Positions 13,391 to 26,359 of a stretch of DNA of 64,000 nucleotides are shown in pieces. Position 1 is the first letter of the stretch. Each line of letters opens with the position of its first letter. This stretch comes from Plectrocnemia conspersa (lineage: Eukaryota; Arthropoda; Insecta; Trichoptera; Polycentropodidae). The DNA is taken from positions 744,001-808,000 of the forward strand of contig VTFK01000148.1 in NCBI GenBank assembly GCA_009617715.1. Direction: 5' to 3'. A program made the position numbers and the translations under genes. The notes under the pieces were generated by a model. That model was not told the origin of the DNA and made no database searches. It worked only from the letters and a program-made list of their open reading frames with translations.

Positions 13391-13648
13391 TATTATGATC
13401 AGTAGAATTGTTTGCACGATAAAAGTAAAAAAATGCATGTCACGACATAAAATCATGAATCTGGAAGCAATGAGAAAAGTGTAAAAAAATTTAAAAAAAT
13501 GGTACCGTAAGTCAAAAGTGACAAGTCTGTTTCTTATTACTTTTCAGACACAATAGGAAATCATTCTAAACGAAAATCATTACCTGCGATGAGAAATCGA
13601 ATCTCTACGATAGGCAAAAAAAATCAGGACATTGATTAAATATCAAAA

Positions 13649-13687
13649 CTGCAATAGTTTAATCAATTAATGCTTAAACTATTGCAG
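13649..13687. repeat. 14-bp perfect inverted repeat (hairpin)
   Basis: CTGCAATAGTTTAA at 13649-13662 is followed by an 11-base spacer and its exact reverse complement at 13674-13687. The stem is short for a typical animal pre-miRNA. Confidence 0.85.
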
Positions 13688-13760
13688 AAAATTCATATTA
13701 TACATATGAACAAATTAAGACTTAGTACATAAAAATACCCAATTCAATTATAGGAGTAAT

Positions 13761-13787
13761 ATAATAAATAAATAAATAAATAAATTA
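13761..13787. repeat. (AATA)n microsatellite
   Basis: A tetranucleotide AAAT run of about five units is seen directly. Confidence 0.9.
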
Positions 13788-13980
13788 TTTTTAATTAAAT
13801 ATAAATAAAAAAAAAATAGTAATTCAATTGATTTCTCAAGATAGATTTAAATTGGTTTTAAATTTTCATTATTATATTTCATCGTAAAAGATTAAAGATC
13901 TAAATTTAATTATTAGTTTATATATCAATGAGATTTTAGTATATCGTTATTAAACAGCATGTTTGCAATCCCTGAAAAAT

Positions 13981-14021
13981 ATACACGTTCAGATATAAAA
14001 TATACACGTTAAGATATAAAT
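13981..14021. repeat. tandem duplication of a ~21-bp unit
   Basis: The unit ATACACGTTCAGATATAAA is repeated head to tail, with a C-to-A change in the second copy. Confidence 0.85.
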
Positions 14022-17000
14022 ATTTATAAAACGGGACAAACGGGTAAATATCACGCTAAAATCAATTTGTCACTTTACTAGCTGATGTGTAACTATTACT
14101 GTCACAAATTAATTCACTATCACCTGGAACAGTTGACCGTATATTAAACACTTTGATGTTTTGTAGAATATATGGTACTTTGAGGATAAAGCTAAAAATC
14201 ACGTGTTAATCAAAATTCGCTCGGTCCGAAAGGTAACACAGGGTTGTTGGCAAAGGACCTGTACACCAGATTAATTACTTTCATCGCTTTCATCGCTAAC
14301 ACATACATACATGCGTATATTTTTTGTGCACTAATTAAACAATATGTAAATCTAATCCTGCGGGATTAGCAAAAGGCGGCCGTGGGCTAACGAAGGGTGG
14401 CAAAGAGCAACGATGAATCTTAATAAAGCGGCAGAAATTATCCAATACTCTCGAGCAAAACGTTGTATTATTATTTATTTTTTATTATAATTAAATAAAA
14501 TTCGCCCTTTTTGAAGATGGTTCTAAAATTGGTTTTACGTTCCCCCTTGCGCTTCTGTCGTATCCTCACCTTCGTGCGATGGAAATGTTCAATTAAAAGA
14601 AATTTTATACAGACGGGTGAATGAGTGGTGCGTATGAATATACGAGTTAATAAGAAAAATTACAATTAGGTTAAACGTGTATTTTTTTTATGAATATTTA
14701 TAATTAGACATGGCACGAATAGGTATCTTAAATCGTGGAGCAATTTAAAAAATAGGTAAGAAATTAGTATTTACACAGGCATATTAAAAGTACTCGTGTA
14801 TTAAAATTACCACATATGTACAAAACCATTTATGATATATATAAAACGTAATTAGAAAAAAAGCTTATTAAATAAGCTTTACAGATTTATATATTTACAT
14901 CATATGATAGAACTACAAATATATTATCTTTTTATTTTACAGTATTACCATGATGTTTAAAAGCTTAACATCTTATTTGCGATGAAAATTTCGATGACTA
15001 TAAAGATATCGCTGATACTTTCCAGATTATTTTTATTCCATTTATGATGAATCATACTTAACTCTTGATCGCAATGGATTCATTACGACCTTATGATCTA
15101 TCGTTCATTTTATTCATAAACATAATTGCTATTTAAGACATAAGTACGGTTTTGAGAAATTCGCGTAGATCCACAGAACTGAACTTCATTTCTGACTTTG
15201 TATTAAAGGACTTGTACAGGGAATTTACTTGCTTCGTTTAAAACTTCATTGTTTTCTGATTTGTGGAAATGTACGAAAGTCACCACGACCCAAAAAAAGG
15301 TGACAAATTTAATATTGGAAACCAGTTGCTAGTCCTTCGGTGTCTGCTAAGTTGTTTGATTTAATCCTGAATTTATTATTATAAATTAATGACATAAATA
15401 TTGCGACAAAGCGATATTAAAAGTGGCCAGTAAAAAAAATAATCTGAATATTTTATAAAGTTTAACGAACATTAACTCGATTTAATATTATAAAAAATAA
15501 ATATATGTGAATTCACTTAATATTAATATTTGATACGCAGCATGCCTTAAAAAGTAATATTACGTAGACAAAATTTAAGTTCATTATCTTGACGATAAAA
15601 TGTTTTATCTATCTTATATATAAGTTGCTATTCTCATTGAATTGTATTTGATTAATTTTAATAAAATATAATTACTATTACAAATACAATATATGCGCAG
15701 AGACTGATAATTAATTTTATCTAAATTTACAGAATCTGAACCCAAAAAAGTATATAGTAAAGTAATATAGATCAAAAATATTAAAAAATAATTTAAAAAG
15801 CTATTTCACTAAATTTATATTTTACTATAAGTCATATTTATTTTAAACGTTTAAATAGTACAATTAAATACAATAAAACACAACATAAATGTAGTTTTTT
15901 CTTATATGAATTTTTAGATTCATAAGTAATGTTTATTTAAAATTAAAATATATGTTAAAAAATAAAATTAAATTTTTCTAGAGTTTTAATTTAAGTAATA
16001 TATTTGTGTATCTTTTTTTCTAGCATTTAAAAACCGCTGCATTATACGTGTGTGAATATTTTTTGCCGCAAATATTTCCTCGTCCATATTCACGTAAGGA
16101 TGACTATGCAGGATCCTATATAGACTATATATGGATTACGATAGGCCCAACCTTTCCGTAATATCCTATATCTTCAAACTTCAATTAATCACTCTCCTTA
16201 TTCTACAATGAAACATTGTTTCTATGGTAGCAGAGAGGAAAACTTTATCATTGGATTATTTATCAAATATATGTTTTTTCACTTCTTACTTCTATAATAC
16301 AACATCAATATACCATTTTTTTTTACTTACATTAACTGTACATATACAAAAAAAAATATATTATATAATTGACCGTAGTTAATTTGTGGCTATAGCGGTA
16401 TTTTTTAATATTTACAGTGCATAATTATATTTAACATCGATGCACAAATTTATATATTATAAATCAGATGTATCATACATAGAGGTAAAATTATTAATGT
16501 CAACAATAACGTAAAAATGCAGTAACAATTCAATAAAATTTAATTTAAGTATGATAAAATAAAAGTTTCGAGAATGCACAAGCTATTTATAATAACAATT
16601 AAATGTACTTATAGCAACAATAATGTACAATCTTTATGTTTCGTTGTATTGTTAATTATCATACCCGTTGTCACAATTGTATAAAATTAATTTTTAACAC
16701 AGCTTAAAGGAACTGTTTGGCAAAAATAGATATTGCTGTTGTGTAATATTATTAATATTATACTTAGTTAATACTAAGTTTCATAGCAATGGATGAATTT
16801 ACATTCAGTATGATTCCGAAAAACATATGCTTTCGCTGTAGGACTTTACTGCGGCAAAATGTTATAAAACTATTTGTGGTTTAAGAATGTCACTTGCACT
16901 GAATAGATATGTATGTATTTGGAAATGTTTGTGAAAGCTAGCACACAAGCTCTAAAAGTTGTTAAAACCTTTTCAATTGGGGAGTTTCACTGCGACAAAG

Positions 17001-18057
17001 TTTAGAGTGTTTTTTTTTTTGTAGAATGAATACGTACGTGGTACTCGAGATTCCATTGGATACTTTGAACGAATGATTTTGTTAAATAGTAAAAATATTA
17101 TTTATATATAAAATTATATATATATTTATATATACATATATTATTTATTTTATTAAAGTTACATGTGCTAACAACGTGTATGTAGTATATGTATATTATT
17201 TTAAATTAAAATATGGGTTCAAATTCAAGTAATCACAAAAATAAATTACATATATATTATTTTTTTATTTCGTAAAGTAAAAGTGGTATAACTAATGTTT
17301 AAATAGAATATTTTTTGCAAAAGTAAATAGCTTTGTATATACAATTACGTATTTTCTAACTAATAAAAAACTATTTTTATATATGTATAAGATAAGCTTG
17401 TAAAGTTTCCACCTGCATAGTTTGATTTATTTTTTATTTTTGTAATACAACAGTGTTATGAAAAAAAATTATTTCTACTGCGTAGAACCTCAAAAAAAAA
17501 CAGCTATTTTTAATATTAATTGTATTGTTTACAAATATTTACAACTAAACTAATTATATAGATTTTAATCTACAACTAGGCATCCTGATTTTTTGAAGTT
17601 TTTTTTTTTACAATACAAACTTCAATAAATGATGATTTCTTTTAATATAAACCAATTATCAATTGACTAGAACGAATCGATCTACTTCCATTGATTACAT
17701 CGTTGAGTAACGAAGGAATTTCTGGCTTTTGTATTTATACGCGAATTTATTTTGATTATTGAAAAACGAGATTTAAGTTTATGAGGTAACTGTGGAAAGC
17801 TCCCATACATTTTTGCGACTTGCTCATGCTCAAATAAAGCACTTTCTTCTTATCTAATTATTATTGTGATTCTTATAAAGCAAAGCAAAAATAAGACCAA
17901 TTAGAATAGTTGAGAAGATCGTAAACAATTTTTCGCCCTTTCAACTTTATGCCGAGCTCTATTAAAAGCTTTCATGAAAGCATACGTATTTTAAAATATC
18001 TTGAACGGTAATGCAGCAGCTGTAAAACATTTAAAAGTATTCGTACAAATTTTTTTT
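14022..18057. other. mostly AT-rich DNA without a gene
   Basis: The part at 14330-14620 is GC-richer and CpG-containing but has no coding frame. The remainder is AT-rich. A 10-bp inverted repeat around the GCTTATT core lies at 14860-14880. No transposon protein similarity was recognised. Confidence 0.5.
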
Positions 18058-18092
18058 TGCTAAATCGAGAAAAAAAATTTCTCGATTTGGCA
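18058..18092. repeat. 15-bp hairpin
   Basis: TGCTAAATCGAGAAA at 18058-18072 pairs with TTTCTCGATTTGGCA at 18078-18092 around a five-A loop. There is a single G-T wobble in the sense-strand RNA. It may be a short RNA hairpin or chance. Confidence 0.8.
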
Positions 18093-19779
18093 TTATTCTC
18101 TAGAAAAAACACCATCTGCAACGTTAATGCCACACAAGATCAATTTTTATCATGTTAAATATATATAGCCCTAAAGCTTTCTAAGTATTGGGGAAAAATC
18201 AATATAAAATATGACAGAAAGCCAATTAGATCTTACAATAAGGAAAACTTAAATATAGTATTCAAAAGATCCGTTCCCAGAGGGATACATAATAGTCTAT
18301 GAGATAGGTAAGAAATTATTTAAGAGATATTTTCTTCTAATTACACATTATGAATGAACAATGCTTAATAATACAGATGAAAATAAATATATTATAGGTT
18401 TTGATATATTATGTTTTAATTGTATAATTCATTTTTCGAGTGAATATTTATAATTTAATTTATATACAATATCTTTTATAAAAATATTGCATCTCGAAAA
18501 TAATGAATTTTGCATTTTAACAAAATTTAATTTCGCTACTATGTTCGCGGATCTGTCAGAATGAAAAGTTTATGTAAACGAACTGATTAAAATTTTTCAT
18601 GTGAATAAAAGTTCTTGCCATTAATTAAAATAAACCGCACAGTTCTTTTCATTTTTAAACTAATTTACATTGAAATAATAAAGGTTTTTTAAGATAAAAA
18701 ATATTTAATTATACCTATATATGGAAGCAAGTAATTAAAAAAATAATTGCTTTACATCTATAGCTTTCTTAAATTTATTAAAATCTGTAAGTTCTAGCCT
18801 ATTACATAAGCGTTTATATTAAAATTATTGTAATACCTGAAGGGTCTGGTTTAAATCCTATATAAATATTTTTAATTGTGTTTTAAAGATCTGAATTACT
18901 GATTATTAGATAATTATAATTTAATTCTATCATCATAGCTTTGGTTTTTATAGAATTTCCTAACCTTGTGGATGAATATCGTGATTAATAATTAAAATGT
19001 TAAATATTAAATAGCAGCAGAATCAAATGTTTATTTATTAAATGCGCTTTTATTGAAAACTGGTCTACATATATATAAATATATTAATTTATATTTTTAT
19101 ATATAAATATCACTGATTTCTAGATTAAAAAAATTTGTGAGTAATACATTAATCAATATATGTTGAATATTTTATTTTTATAACATTATAGAATTCAGGG
19201 AAGAGTCTGACTTTTCTATGCTATATTTTTTTCTTATATATTATTTCCATTGCACCCTTTTAATTCAAATAAAGTTGGTATTATCATATAAATTGAATAA
19301 AAATCACTTATTGGCCATTCTGTATACAAATATACTTGTAATGTATTTTCTATTAAACATTTCGGGTGAACGAGAAAAAGTGGGGATTATTCACGATTCA
19401 ACCAAATGCTTAAGACAAACAGATAAATATTACGGTTCATCTGACCGGTTTCGAACCCTCGAAAATTTGGGTTTAGGTTATACAGGGACGGATTCGACGT
19501 ATTAAATTTGCTATAAAGTTTTTTTAATAAGAAACATTATATATATATATTAAATTAATATCGTTCGAAATCAAATTTCTTAATATCGAACATCGCGTTG
19601 TACGCACATAATGAAATTTCTAATTTCATTAAACTGAATTAATATTGGCAGAGTAAACAGTGGGCCACGGCTGCCAATGAATATAAACAATTTTCGATAA
19701 TTAAATTAAAAAGTTCGATCGATTCTCTCTCTGGAAGAGCTATCGGTAGGAAGAGGTGGTATCTCCTCTTTTAAAATAA
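18093..19779. other. AT-rich DNA, nothing recognised
   Basis: The 95-codon open frame at 19218-19505 has no recognisable domain, is AT-driven in its first half, and lacks clear splice or promoter context, so it is not called as a gene. Confidence 0.5.
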
Positions 19780-20360
19780 CATTTGAATTGAGCTAGATGT
19801 TGGGAAAGAAAACACAACGGTCCACTGGTTTTACGAACCGGGCCCGGTCAGGGGTCGCAAAAGGGGGTTATATTCTGCGCGTATAATACATAACGGGGTG
19901 GGGGTTGGATTTCCATATACGAGCTTCGGAGGATAACTGAATTCGACGTTAAGTGCACAAAATCATTAATCAAAATGATAAATTTGTATAAATAAATTGT
20001 AACCCCGGGGATTTACTCTTGTTACCGGACGTCGGTAGATACCTCTACTTCTTCATTTCGGTCTTCTTCTTCGTCGTTTTTACAATGAAACGTCAAAAAA
20101 GAAAATTCCTTTCTGGAGATTTTTGCGGGGCTTTGCGACATCCGGTTGTGCGGTACGCCATTGTTCGTTGTCTCAGTGCAAAAATTTACTATGTATATAT
20201 ATTTTATTTATAAATTTGAGAATAATACATTTCCATGGTACTGAGGCGAGCATCCGGCACTCAGTTAACTTTCGTTTTAATAATGCGTTTTGCGACTCAG
20301 CTGTAAAAAAATTGCACACATGTAGTTTTATTAAAGGTGCATTTGTGAATGATGACAGCT
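19780..20360. other. GC-richer island without a convincing gene
   Basis: GC- and CpG-rich sequence at 19780-19960 and 20010-20160 interrupts AT-rich DNA. Overlapping open frames at 20019-20213 and 20123-20365 have no recognised domain. The composition resembles the other islands in this window (10860-11220, 54580-55040). Confidence 0.4.
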
Positions 20361-20705
20361 ATTAGAAGTTTTAATGAACAAGCTAAAATAATTTCGACAA
20401 ACTTTATTTTGGAAGAACTGTTTCTCAAAAAAATATGAAATACTGTTTTACGTAGATTGACGGAACATATATGGCATTTAACAACTTAAACGGCAACAAC
20501 TCGCCTGATGAATGTATTTTAAAATATTTTTTTCAAAAAAGTTTACGTAATATTTTTTTAATTATTAAAGATTATTATTTTAGATTCACTAGTCAGTAAA
20601 CCAAGGACTTTATATTTACTTAAATAAAGAGATACAGACGCCTGAATAGAAATAACTGGCTACTTACTAAAATTCACTGGCGTTTAAAAGGTTAAATATT
20701 AAATA
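20361..20705. other. AT-rich DNA, nothing recognised
   Basis: No gene or clear repeat was found. It ends at the TA dinucleotide that abuts the mariner-like end at 20706. Confidence 0.5.
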
Positions 20706-20945
20706 CGAGGTGTGATTAAAAATTCCAATATATAATTTTAATACGAACAAAGTAATTAGCTAAGATCAAATTTAAAATAATCTCTTTTAAAGTACTCTCA
20801 TTGGCTAGCGATGCACTTATCTTAACGTTGATTTCATGATTAAAAGCATTTTTGGAAAATTCTTTCGGAAGGGCCTTCACTTGCTTCGTCGTGGCCCTCT
20901 CAATATTAGAAATGGTGGTAAAATGTTTTTCTTTTAGCGCGTTTT
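20706..20945 (-). mobile_element. mariner 3' end with terminal repeat and transposase C-terminus
   Basis: CGAGGTGTGATTAAAAATTC begins at 20706 directly after a TA, as expected for a mariner terminal inverted repeat. Inward from it, the minus strand between about 20935 and 20781 reads a decayed transposase tail, including NIERATTKQVKALPKEF and SKNAF blocks. The usual ending is the WxxRWDKCIxxxGEYFE type, which is mutated here. The same lineage ends the remnant at 26895-27595, where a corresponding KALKVFPKDAFQKCF segment is better kept. The other end of this copy was not identified. Confidence 0.7.
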
Positions 20946-23900
20946 ACAAAAATCACTTAAAAACTTTAATAAATATTTTAATAGGTGCAAAATAAAACAG
21001 GGTCAAATATATTACCGAGATGAAGACAATTTTAAAAAATTTGCTCCTTTCTCTCTAGCAATGATTTACCAAAAGTGTCAACTAACACTACAGCAACATT
21101 TGACGATAACATGGAAATTTTGGCTTTTTTAAGATTCATTAATATTTAAAATAAATTGTCGAATAAAAAAAATTATAACGAGAAATAAAGGGCAAAATTA
21201 CGCAACTGAACATAACGGTCGCATAGGCGAGATTGAGCAATAAGACATTCAATCCAATTTTAAAATTAAAATGAGTAATAAAAACTGAGAAATTCTATTT
21301 AAAATTACGGTTAAAACCACCTGCTAAAATATTTCTGTCAGACTATGCACTTGTAAAGAGTTACACACCATTTTAAAGGGTGCACCATAATTATGGCCAA
21401 GACTGTATATCTAATTTTCTTTAGTATTTCAGTAACCGCTACGAAAATTATAATTTCATATGTATAAATATTTTTTTATAGATATATTGAAACATTTATC
21501 AACCTAGGTTACTTTATATAATATTACATCCAGTTGTGTTATACAGGAAATATACAAGCGATACGTGTATTCTGAGCGCATTTACATAGTTACATGGATC
21601 CAATGTCAATATACAATAGATTGCGGCCGACTGTTTATTGGCACCGTGTGCAGATTCATTGCTGGATTAACGAATTCAAGAACATGTAAGGATTATTGGA
21701 TTTGAAACTGCATGAAATCGTTTTCCCAAGAGCTTTACGTATGTTTTAATAGGGGTTTTGAAAGAGAGAGAAAGATAGGGGGAGAGTAAAAAAACGTAGA
21801 CATAAACGCCAAGCGGAGAGACAAGTGTTTTTGACGTTTATTTTTTAACTGATCGTTAAAAGGAAAAAATGTTTGGTACAATTGAGAACTAATAAGCAAT
21901 GGTGTGTGATTGAATAATATAATAATGCCACTTGATCATAAAACAATATTTTATATATTTTTTTGTAATTAGTTATTACATTTTTAAGAAACTTATTGCT
22001 GCTTTTGACGAGCATCATAATGTCAAAGTATTTTTAATACAATAATTTTTTATCATATTTCTACATTTATTTTTAATTTTAAGCATTCGCTTAAAATTTA
22101 TATTTAAAGTGAAATTTGTGCGCCCGGGGCCACCCTCCCCCAAACTAAGATAAGTATAATAATCAATTAAATCAATTTATTAATTTTAAATTAATTTTAC
22201 AGCTTACAATCCAAAGATTTTATTAACCTCATTGTTTACGATAATATTTTTTTAAATCTAAAAAATCTGTAATGTTAGATCATAATTAAAAATATTTATT
22301 AATCGATAATTCTGATCTTCCAGATACAATAGAAACTAAAATACACTAAAAAATGATCTCACATAACAATTGCAATAAAACATTTTATTTGCACTCTGAT
22401 TTAAAATCATTTACAAATTTAAAATATACAATAATATTTAAGCGATATAAAATACTTAATAATCTATATTTATAAATTAGTGCAAAAATGGACGTTTAAT
22501 TTATATTATTTTTTCGTTAAAACACAAAATACAAATGCAGAAATTGATCATTATATTATTTTTCATTATATCAAATTACAGTTATTGAAATACTTTTTCT
22601 GTAACTATTTTTAATAATATATACAACTAAAATCACATTAGTAGCATAATACTTATTGTCATTCACTTATACTTGTGATGTGAGTCTTTTGCGAATTCAG
22701 TCTGATTTCATAATCATGCTAGTTTTAAACTAGTTATTTAAGATCAGAGCTCTAGTAATGTTCTTTGACAGAATTCAAGAGAATTCAAGTAAATAATTGA
22801 ACCATTTCTAACGTGACGTTAAAACGTAATTGTAATCGCTAAGTTTGTTCAAGAACAGTAATATAATATTACTTACATATATTCAACTGCAAACCGTATT
22901 AATCAAAACGGTTCGGTAATTATTACGCAAACGAAAATTCTGCATAGCGAAAATTTTAAGCAATAATAAGTCCGATTATAGATGATCAAAATAGACTTTT
23001 AAGTATATGTGAACATATGTAAATAAAATAAATAGTTGAATAAATATTTTATTCATTTTACTTGATAACTAATTTTTACATCAAATACATTTAACCTAAA
23101 CACACATTTAATATATACCATAAATAGAAAATGAAAAATACCTAATATTATAATTTATCGAAATTAATTATAGTCGAAAAATCAATTCCACGTGTATTGT
23201 AAATCTTTATTTTTATTACATTTATTAAAAATCCAGTATTATTAGAGTCTTAAATTTATTATATTTTTACTTTCTATTGCATAAATATATCCCTAAAATA
23301 TATAGAACATAAATCGCCAAAAAAATATTTAAGATCAGCATGTAACTTTTCATGAAATAAAAACATTTTTTATTATTTCTACTTGCGACTCAAAACAGCT
23401 TATTTTCCAAAAGGCATAATATTGTTGAAATATTGAATTTACTATTTTTATTAAATTTATCTTAATTTGAACAAAGATTTGTTCTGTGAAGCATTTGATA
23501 ATATGATATTTTTCTTTAGTAAGAAGTCAAATACAATATAATATCTCTTCATTGTAAAAGTTCAACATAAACGTTTCACAGCAGTTTTTATATCTCACTA
23601 AAAACTCAGTGATGGATTTATATTTGCTTAGTCAAATTATAATACTAAATAATAGAATTGGTCGTGTTTGTTTATGAATTTAAATTTATTACAATGCACA
23701 AATTGTACTATAAATACAAAACTATTTAATATGGCTCAATTTTTACGTACTAAGAAGATACTTAGTTGATTTATTTTTTTGTAGTTATTTGGTATATATT
23801 TTTTTATTTATGTAATTCGCTGTAACAAAAAATGTAAATAAAAATTGTATATTCTTTTTCTTGAGCTTTAAATAAATGTATCGAATGACCGAGTAACATT

Positions 23901-24244
23901 TTCAGTAGCGACCTTTTGTTCTTCGAATTTAGGACCAATTCAATAGATTTTACCACTGGGGTCAGCAAGAGATATGAATATATAAAATTAGATAAAAAAT
24001 AACATATATCCACATAATGCTCAATTTCATATTTTTTATGCCAAAAATATCACATATATTTTTTACTAATCTCATGTGCACATAATCATCAACACTTATA
24101 TAATATTTATAGCGTTACAATATGTAATTAAGATCATCAATGTTACCATAATCGTAAATAACTCACATCATTATGCGGTAGATTAACCACACGTTCATAA
24201 TAATAATAGTTAGCCATCAAAATCTGATTTACTCCTCGACAGAC
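20946..24244. other. AT-rich DNA with one possible Tc1-like terminus and a GC-rich scrap
   Basis: No gene is supported. Possible transposon scraps are the Tc1-like end at 21377-21409 and a short GC-rich stretch at 22120-22142 (GCGCCCGGGGCCACC). The latter resembles the subterminal part of non-autonomous elements common in insects. The rest is AT-rich. Confidence 0.45.
21377..21409 (-). repeat. Tc1-like terminal inverted repeat, single end
   Basis: On the minus strand the sequence after a TA reads CAGTCTTGGCCATAATTATG, which resembles Tc1-type ends (CAGT, then GGCCAAAATTAT). No partner end was found within 2 kb, so this may be a solo fragment. Confidence 0.35.
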
Positions 24245-24990
24245 ATGTATCGAATACGGATTGCTGCTCTTATTGCTTTATATATGCATATAGTCTGCGC
24301 AGATAAGGGGTTTGTACGTAAATATATAACTGTAGTTTTATTATATATAATTAGCAAATATTTATATTTTTATATACATTTTTAGGGTCCGTACACAATT
24401 AGGAATTTTAATGTACACGTCTGTAATGACAGTTTATCTACAATTGGACCCGTTGATTACAAATTTGGAAATGGATATAATGAAAAAGGCGAAATAGTGG
24501 TTTGGTATAAGATAAATGTCAAAAAAGAATTAGGACCTCTTATGGTGAGCATGATAGCTGAAAAAGTGTATCACAAATCAAATATTATTCGTATAATTTA
24601 TATTTAAATAGGGAAAAATAATCGGTTACAAAGTTGAAAATGGAAAACTATTGCAAAAAATTAATCTTAAACAGAAAAACTTGTGTAAATACGCGTTTCC
24701 TTTGAAAATTATGGAATACAAGTTTTTAGTGGATGATAAATGCGTAGCACAAACTGTAAGTTATTTAACTGAATTGTTTATAATTAATCTGGTTTTTATA
24801 AAGTGTATAAGGTATAAATAACTAATTTCAGCACGACTATGAAAATGTCACCACAAATATCGTTAAAGTAGTGAAGAATTTTCTTGGAGAGAATTTTTTC
24901 TACGGTCAGTTTAAATTCAGTGGAGAATTTTTTACAAAAAAGGAGATTGTGGTATGTGGTATTCTTGAATGCGAAATGGTAAAAATGTGA
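24245..24990 (+). CDS. four-exon gene for a 176-aa secreted protein (possible CheB/MD-2-like)
   Basis: Exons are 24245-24313, 24386-24544, 24612-24755 and 24832-24990. The three introns (72, 67 and 76 bases) start with GTACGT, GTGAGC and GTAAGT, end in AG, and all are phase 0. The joined frame runs uninterrupted from ATG to TGA. Residues 1-19 form a signal peptide (MYRIRIAALIALYMHIVCA). The mature part has five cysteines (residues 36, 101, 120, 166, 171), two N-glycosylation sequons (N37-D-S and N129-V-T), alternating beta-strand-like segments, and a GENFFYGQFKF block before the closing cysteines. No other membrane segment is seen. Length, secretion and pattern suggest the small insect lipid-binding-like families (MD-2/GM2A fold, CheB, DUF1091), some implicated in contact chemosensation. 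That assignment is tentative and the function is unknown. The gene itself is well supported by its splice sites. Exon 4 is followed by a polyadenylation signal. Confidence 0.88.
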
Positions 24991-25051
24991 TTTGATTTTT
25001 TAATATTATAAATATATAAATTTATTCTATATTGCTGTGCGTTATGCATTA

Positions 25052-25057
25052 AATAAA
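25052..25057 (+). promoter_or_regulatory. polyadenylation signal AATAAA
   Basis: AATAAA lies 62 bases after the stop codon of the gene at 24245-24990, followed by a GT-rich stretch (GTGTGTGCTTTT) typical of a cleavage-site downstream element. Confidence 0.7.
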
Positions 25058-25144
25058 CACGTGTGTGCTTTTAAAAATTACATATTTTTATTTTTACTAT
25101 TTTTTCTCACATTTTAATTAGTGTGGTTAATAAATAGTATAAGT

Positions 25145-26359
25145 CAGTTGTCTGACCCATGGCCCGTGGACCGCATACAATTTGTGTAGCAATATTATTA
25201 TAATAAAAATTAAATTAATAATAATATTTTTAAATATTTCATTATTTTTTAGCATAGCTTATACATTATCTCTTATTAAAACTGGTAAAATAAAAAAGCT
25301 ATATTTACAACCAAAAGGCGTTTTATAAAGACTTATTACAATGCAATAATGCTGAATTATTAAAAGCATATTTTTTTTAAATTTACTAAGATGCTATGTG
25401 CCATAAAAAAAAATTAAATATCTAGAAAAGATCTTACGTCTCAATAACAACTATTTTTAAAAAATATTAGTAAATGAAAGTGATGTGGCAGCAAATTTAA
25501 TTTATCAACAAAATTTCTTTACTGACAATGAATTTTTTAAGTATGTTTTGACAGCGTATCAAAAATAATCTTTCTTAAACACATTTAGATACCTAAGTTT
25601 TGAAGCTTTGGATAAAAGCACTGATGTTACATACAACCAAATGCTTTCGCTGCCTTCAAGAAATTTACAATGAATTTAATATTACCGTAGGACTGACAGA
25701 AAGAGCAAATTTATTTACAGATTTGTCTGGAGTAAAAAAAGAAACATTAGCAAAATTTTGTTTAACCATCACATGTTTGATATAGTCACTGGTGGATATA
25801 AAAATACACTCATTAACAGAATAAATTAATTAAAAATCAATTGGATTAAATCGTCATTCTTTTCTAGTTTTTAAAGAGCAACTGAATTTCAGTATTATTG
25901 CTACTATTTTCTTAGTTTACATAAACAGTTTACAAATCTTACAGATATAATATATAAATTTGAAGTTTGTTATGTAATTTTAAGAATTATTTATTAGGTG
26001 TCTTTATTTGACACTTTGCACTCTAAGAATGAGCTCTGTTTTTGACGATTCTTTTGGAGTGTACGCTTATTTTTCTTGTTTAAGGCATACATAAAATGAA
26101 ATTGAAACACATATTTTGAGTATCTTATAAATTGCAACTGATAATTTTAAACCAGATATTATTGAACTAATACCAAAAAAAAAACAAGCTCAGTAGTAAA
26201 ATTAAAAATAATATGTTATTCTTTTATTGTGAAAAGTAAAGTTGAAATCGACCCATTATATTATACCGTAGAATATAAACATGAAATTCTATATTCGGCC
26301 ATTGACAATATTTTGTCGGGCAATGCGGCCCAGAATATCCAAAAGGTTGGACACCGCTA
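25145..26359 (+). mobile_element. hAT element, GTF2IRD2-like, decayed
   Basis: The left end reads CAGTTGTCTGACCCATGGCC and the right end, reverse-complemented, TAGCGGTGTCCAACCTTTTG. Both are variants of hAT ends of the CAGTGGTCTCCAACC kind. The flanking octamers GTATAAGT and ATATACGT match at 6 of 8 positions, consistent with an aged 8-bp target duplication. Length is 1215 bases, too short for a complete autonomous copy. The interior holds transposase scraps in the plus orientation. It starts 88 bases after the polyadenylation signal of the preceding gene. Confidence 0.75.
25480..26030 (+). pseudogene. hAT transposase fragment (GTF2IRD2 type)
   Basis: The plus strand gives DVAANLIYQQNFFTDNEFFK near 25485-25545 and FEALDKSTDVT at 25598-25630. 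The latter matches the conserved DESTDVT box of GTF2IRD2-related hAT transposases, which carries the first catalytic aspartate. After it, frames shift repeatedly. An IYNEFNITVGL-like piece and a later FDTLHSKNELC-like piece can be placed, but the rest is unreadable. The 61-codon open frame at 25600-25785 covers part of this in a mixed frame. Confidence 0.65.

Noticed and set aside
19440..19480. B-box-like GGGTTCGAAAC on the minus strand
   Set aside because: No A box at the right spacing and no tRNA-like folding.
19218..19505. 95-codon plus-strand open frame as a gene
   Set aside because: The first half is AT-driven hydrophobic sequence, with no domain, no clean splice context and no signal beyond openness.
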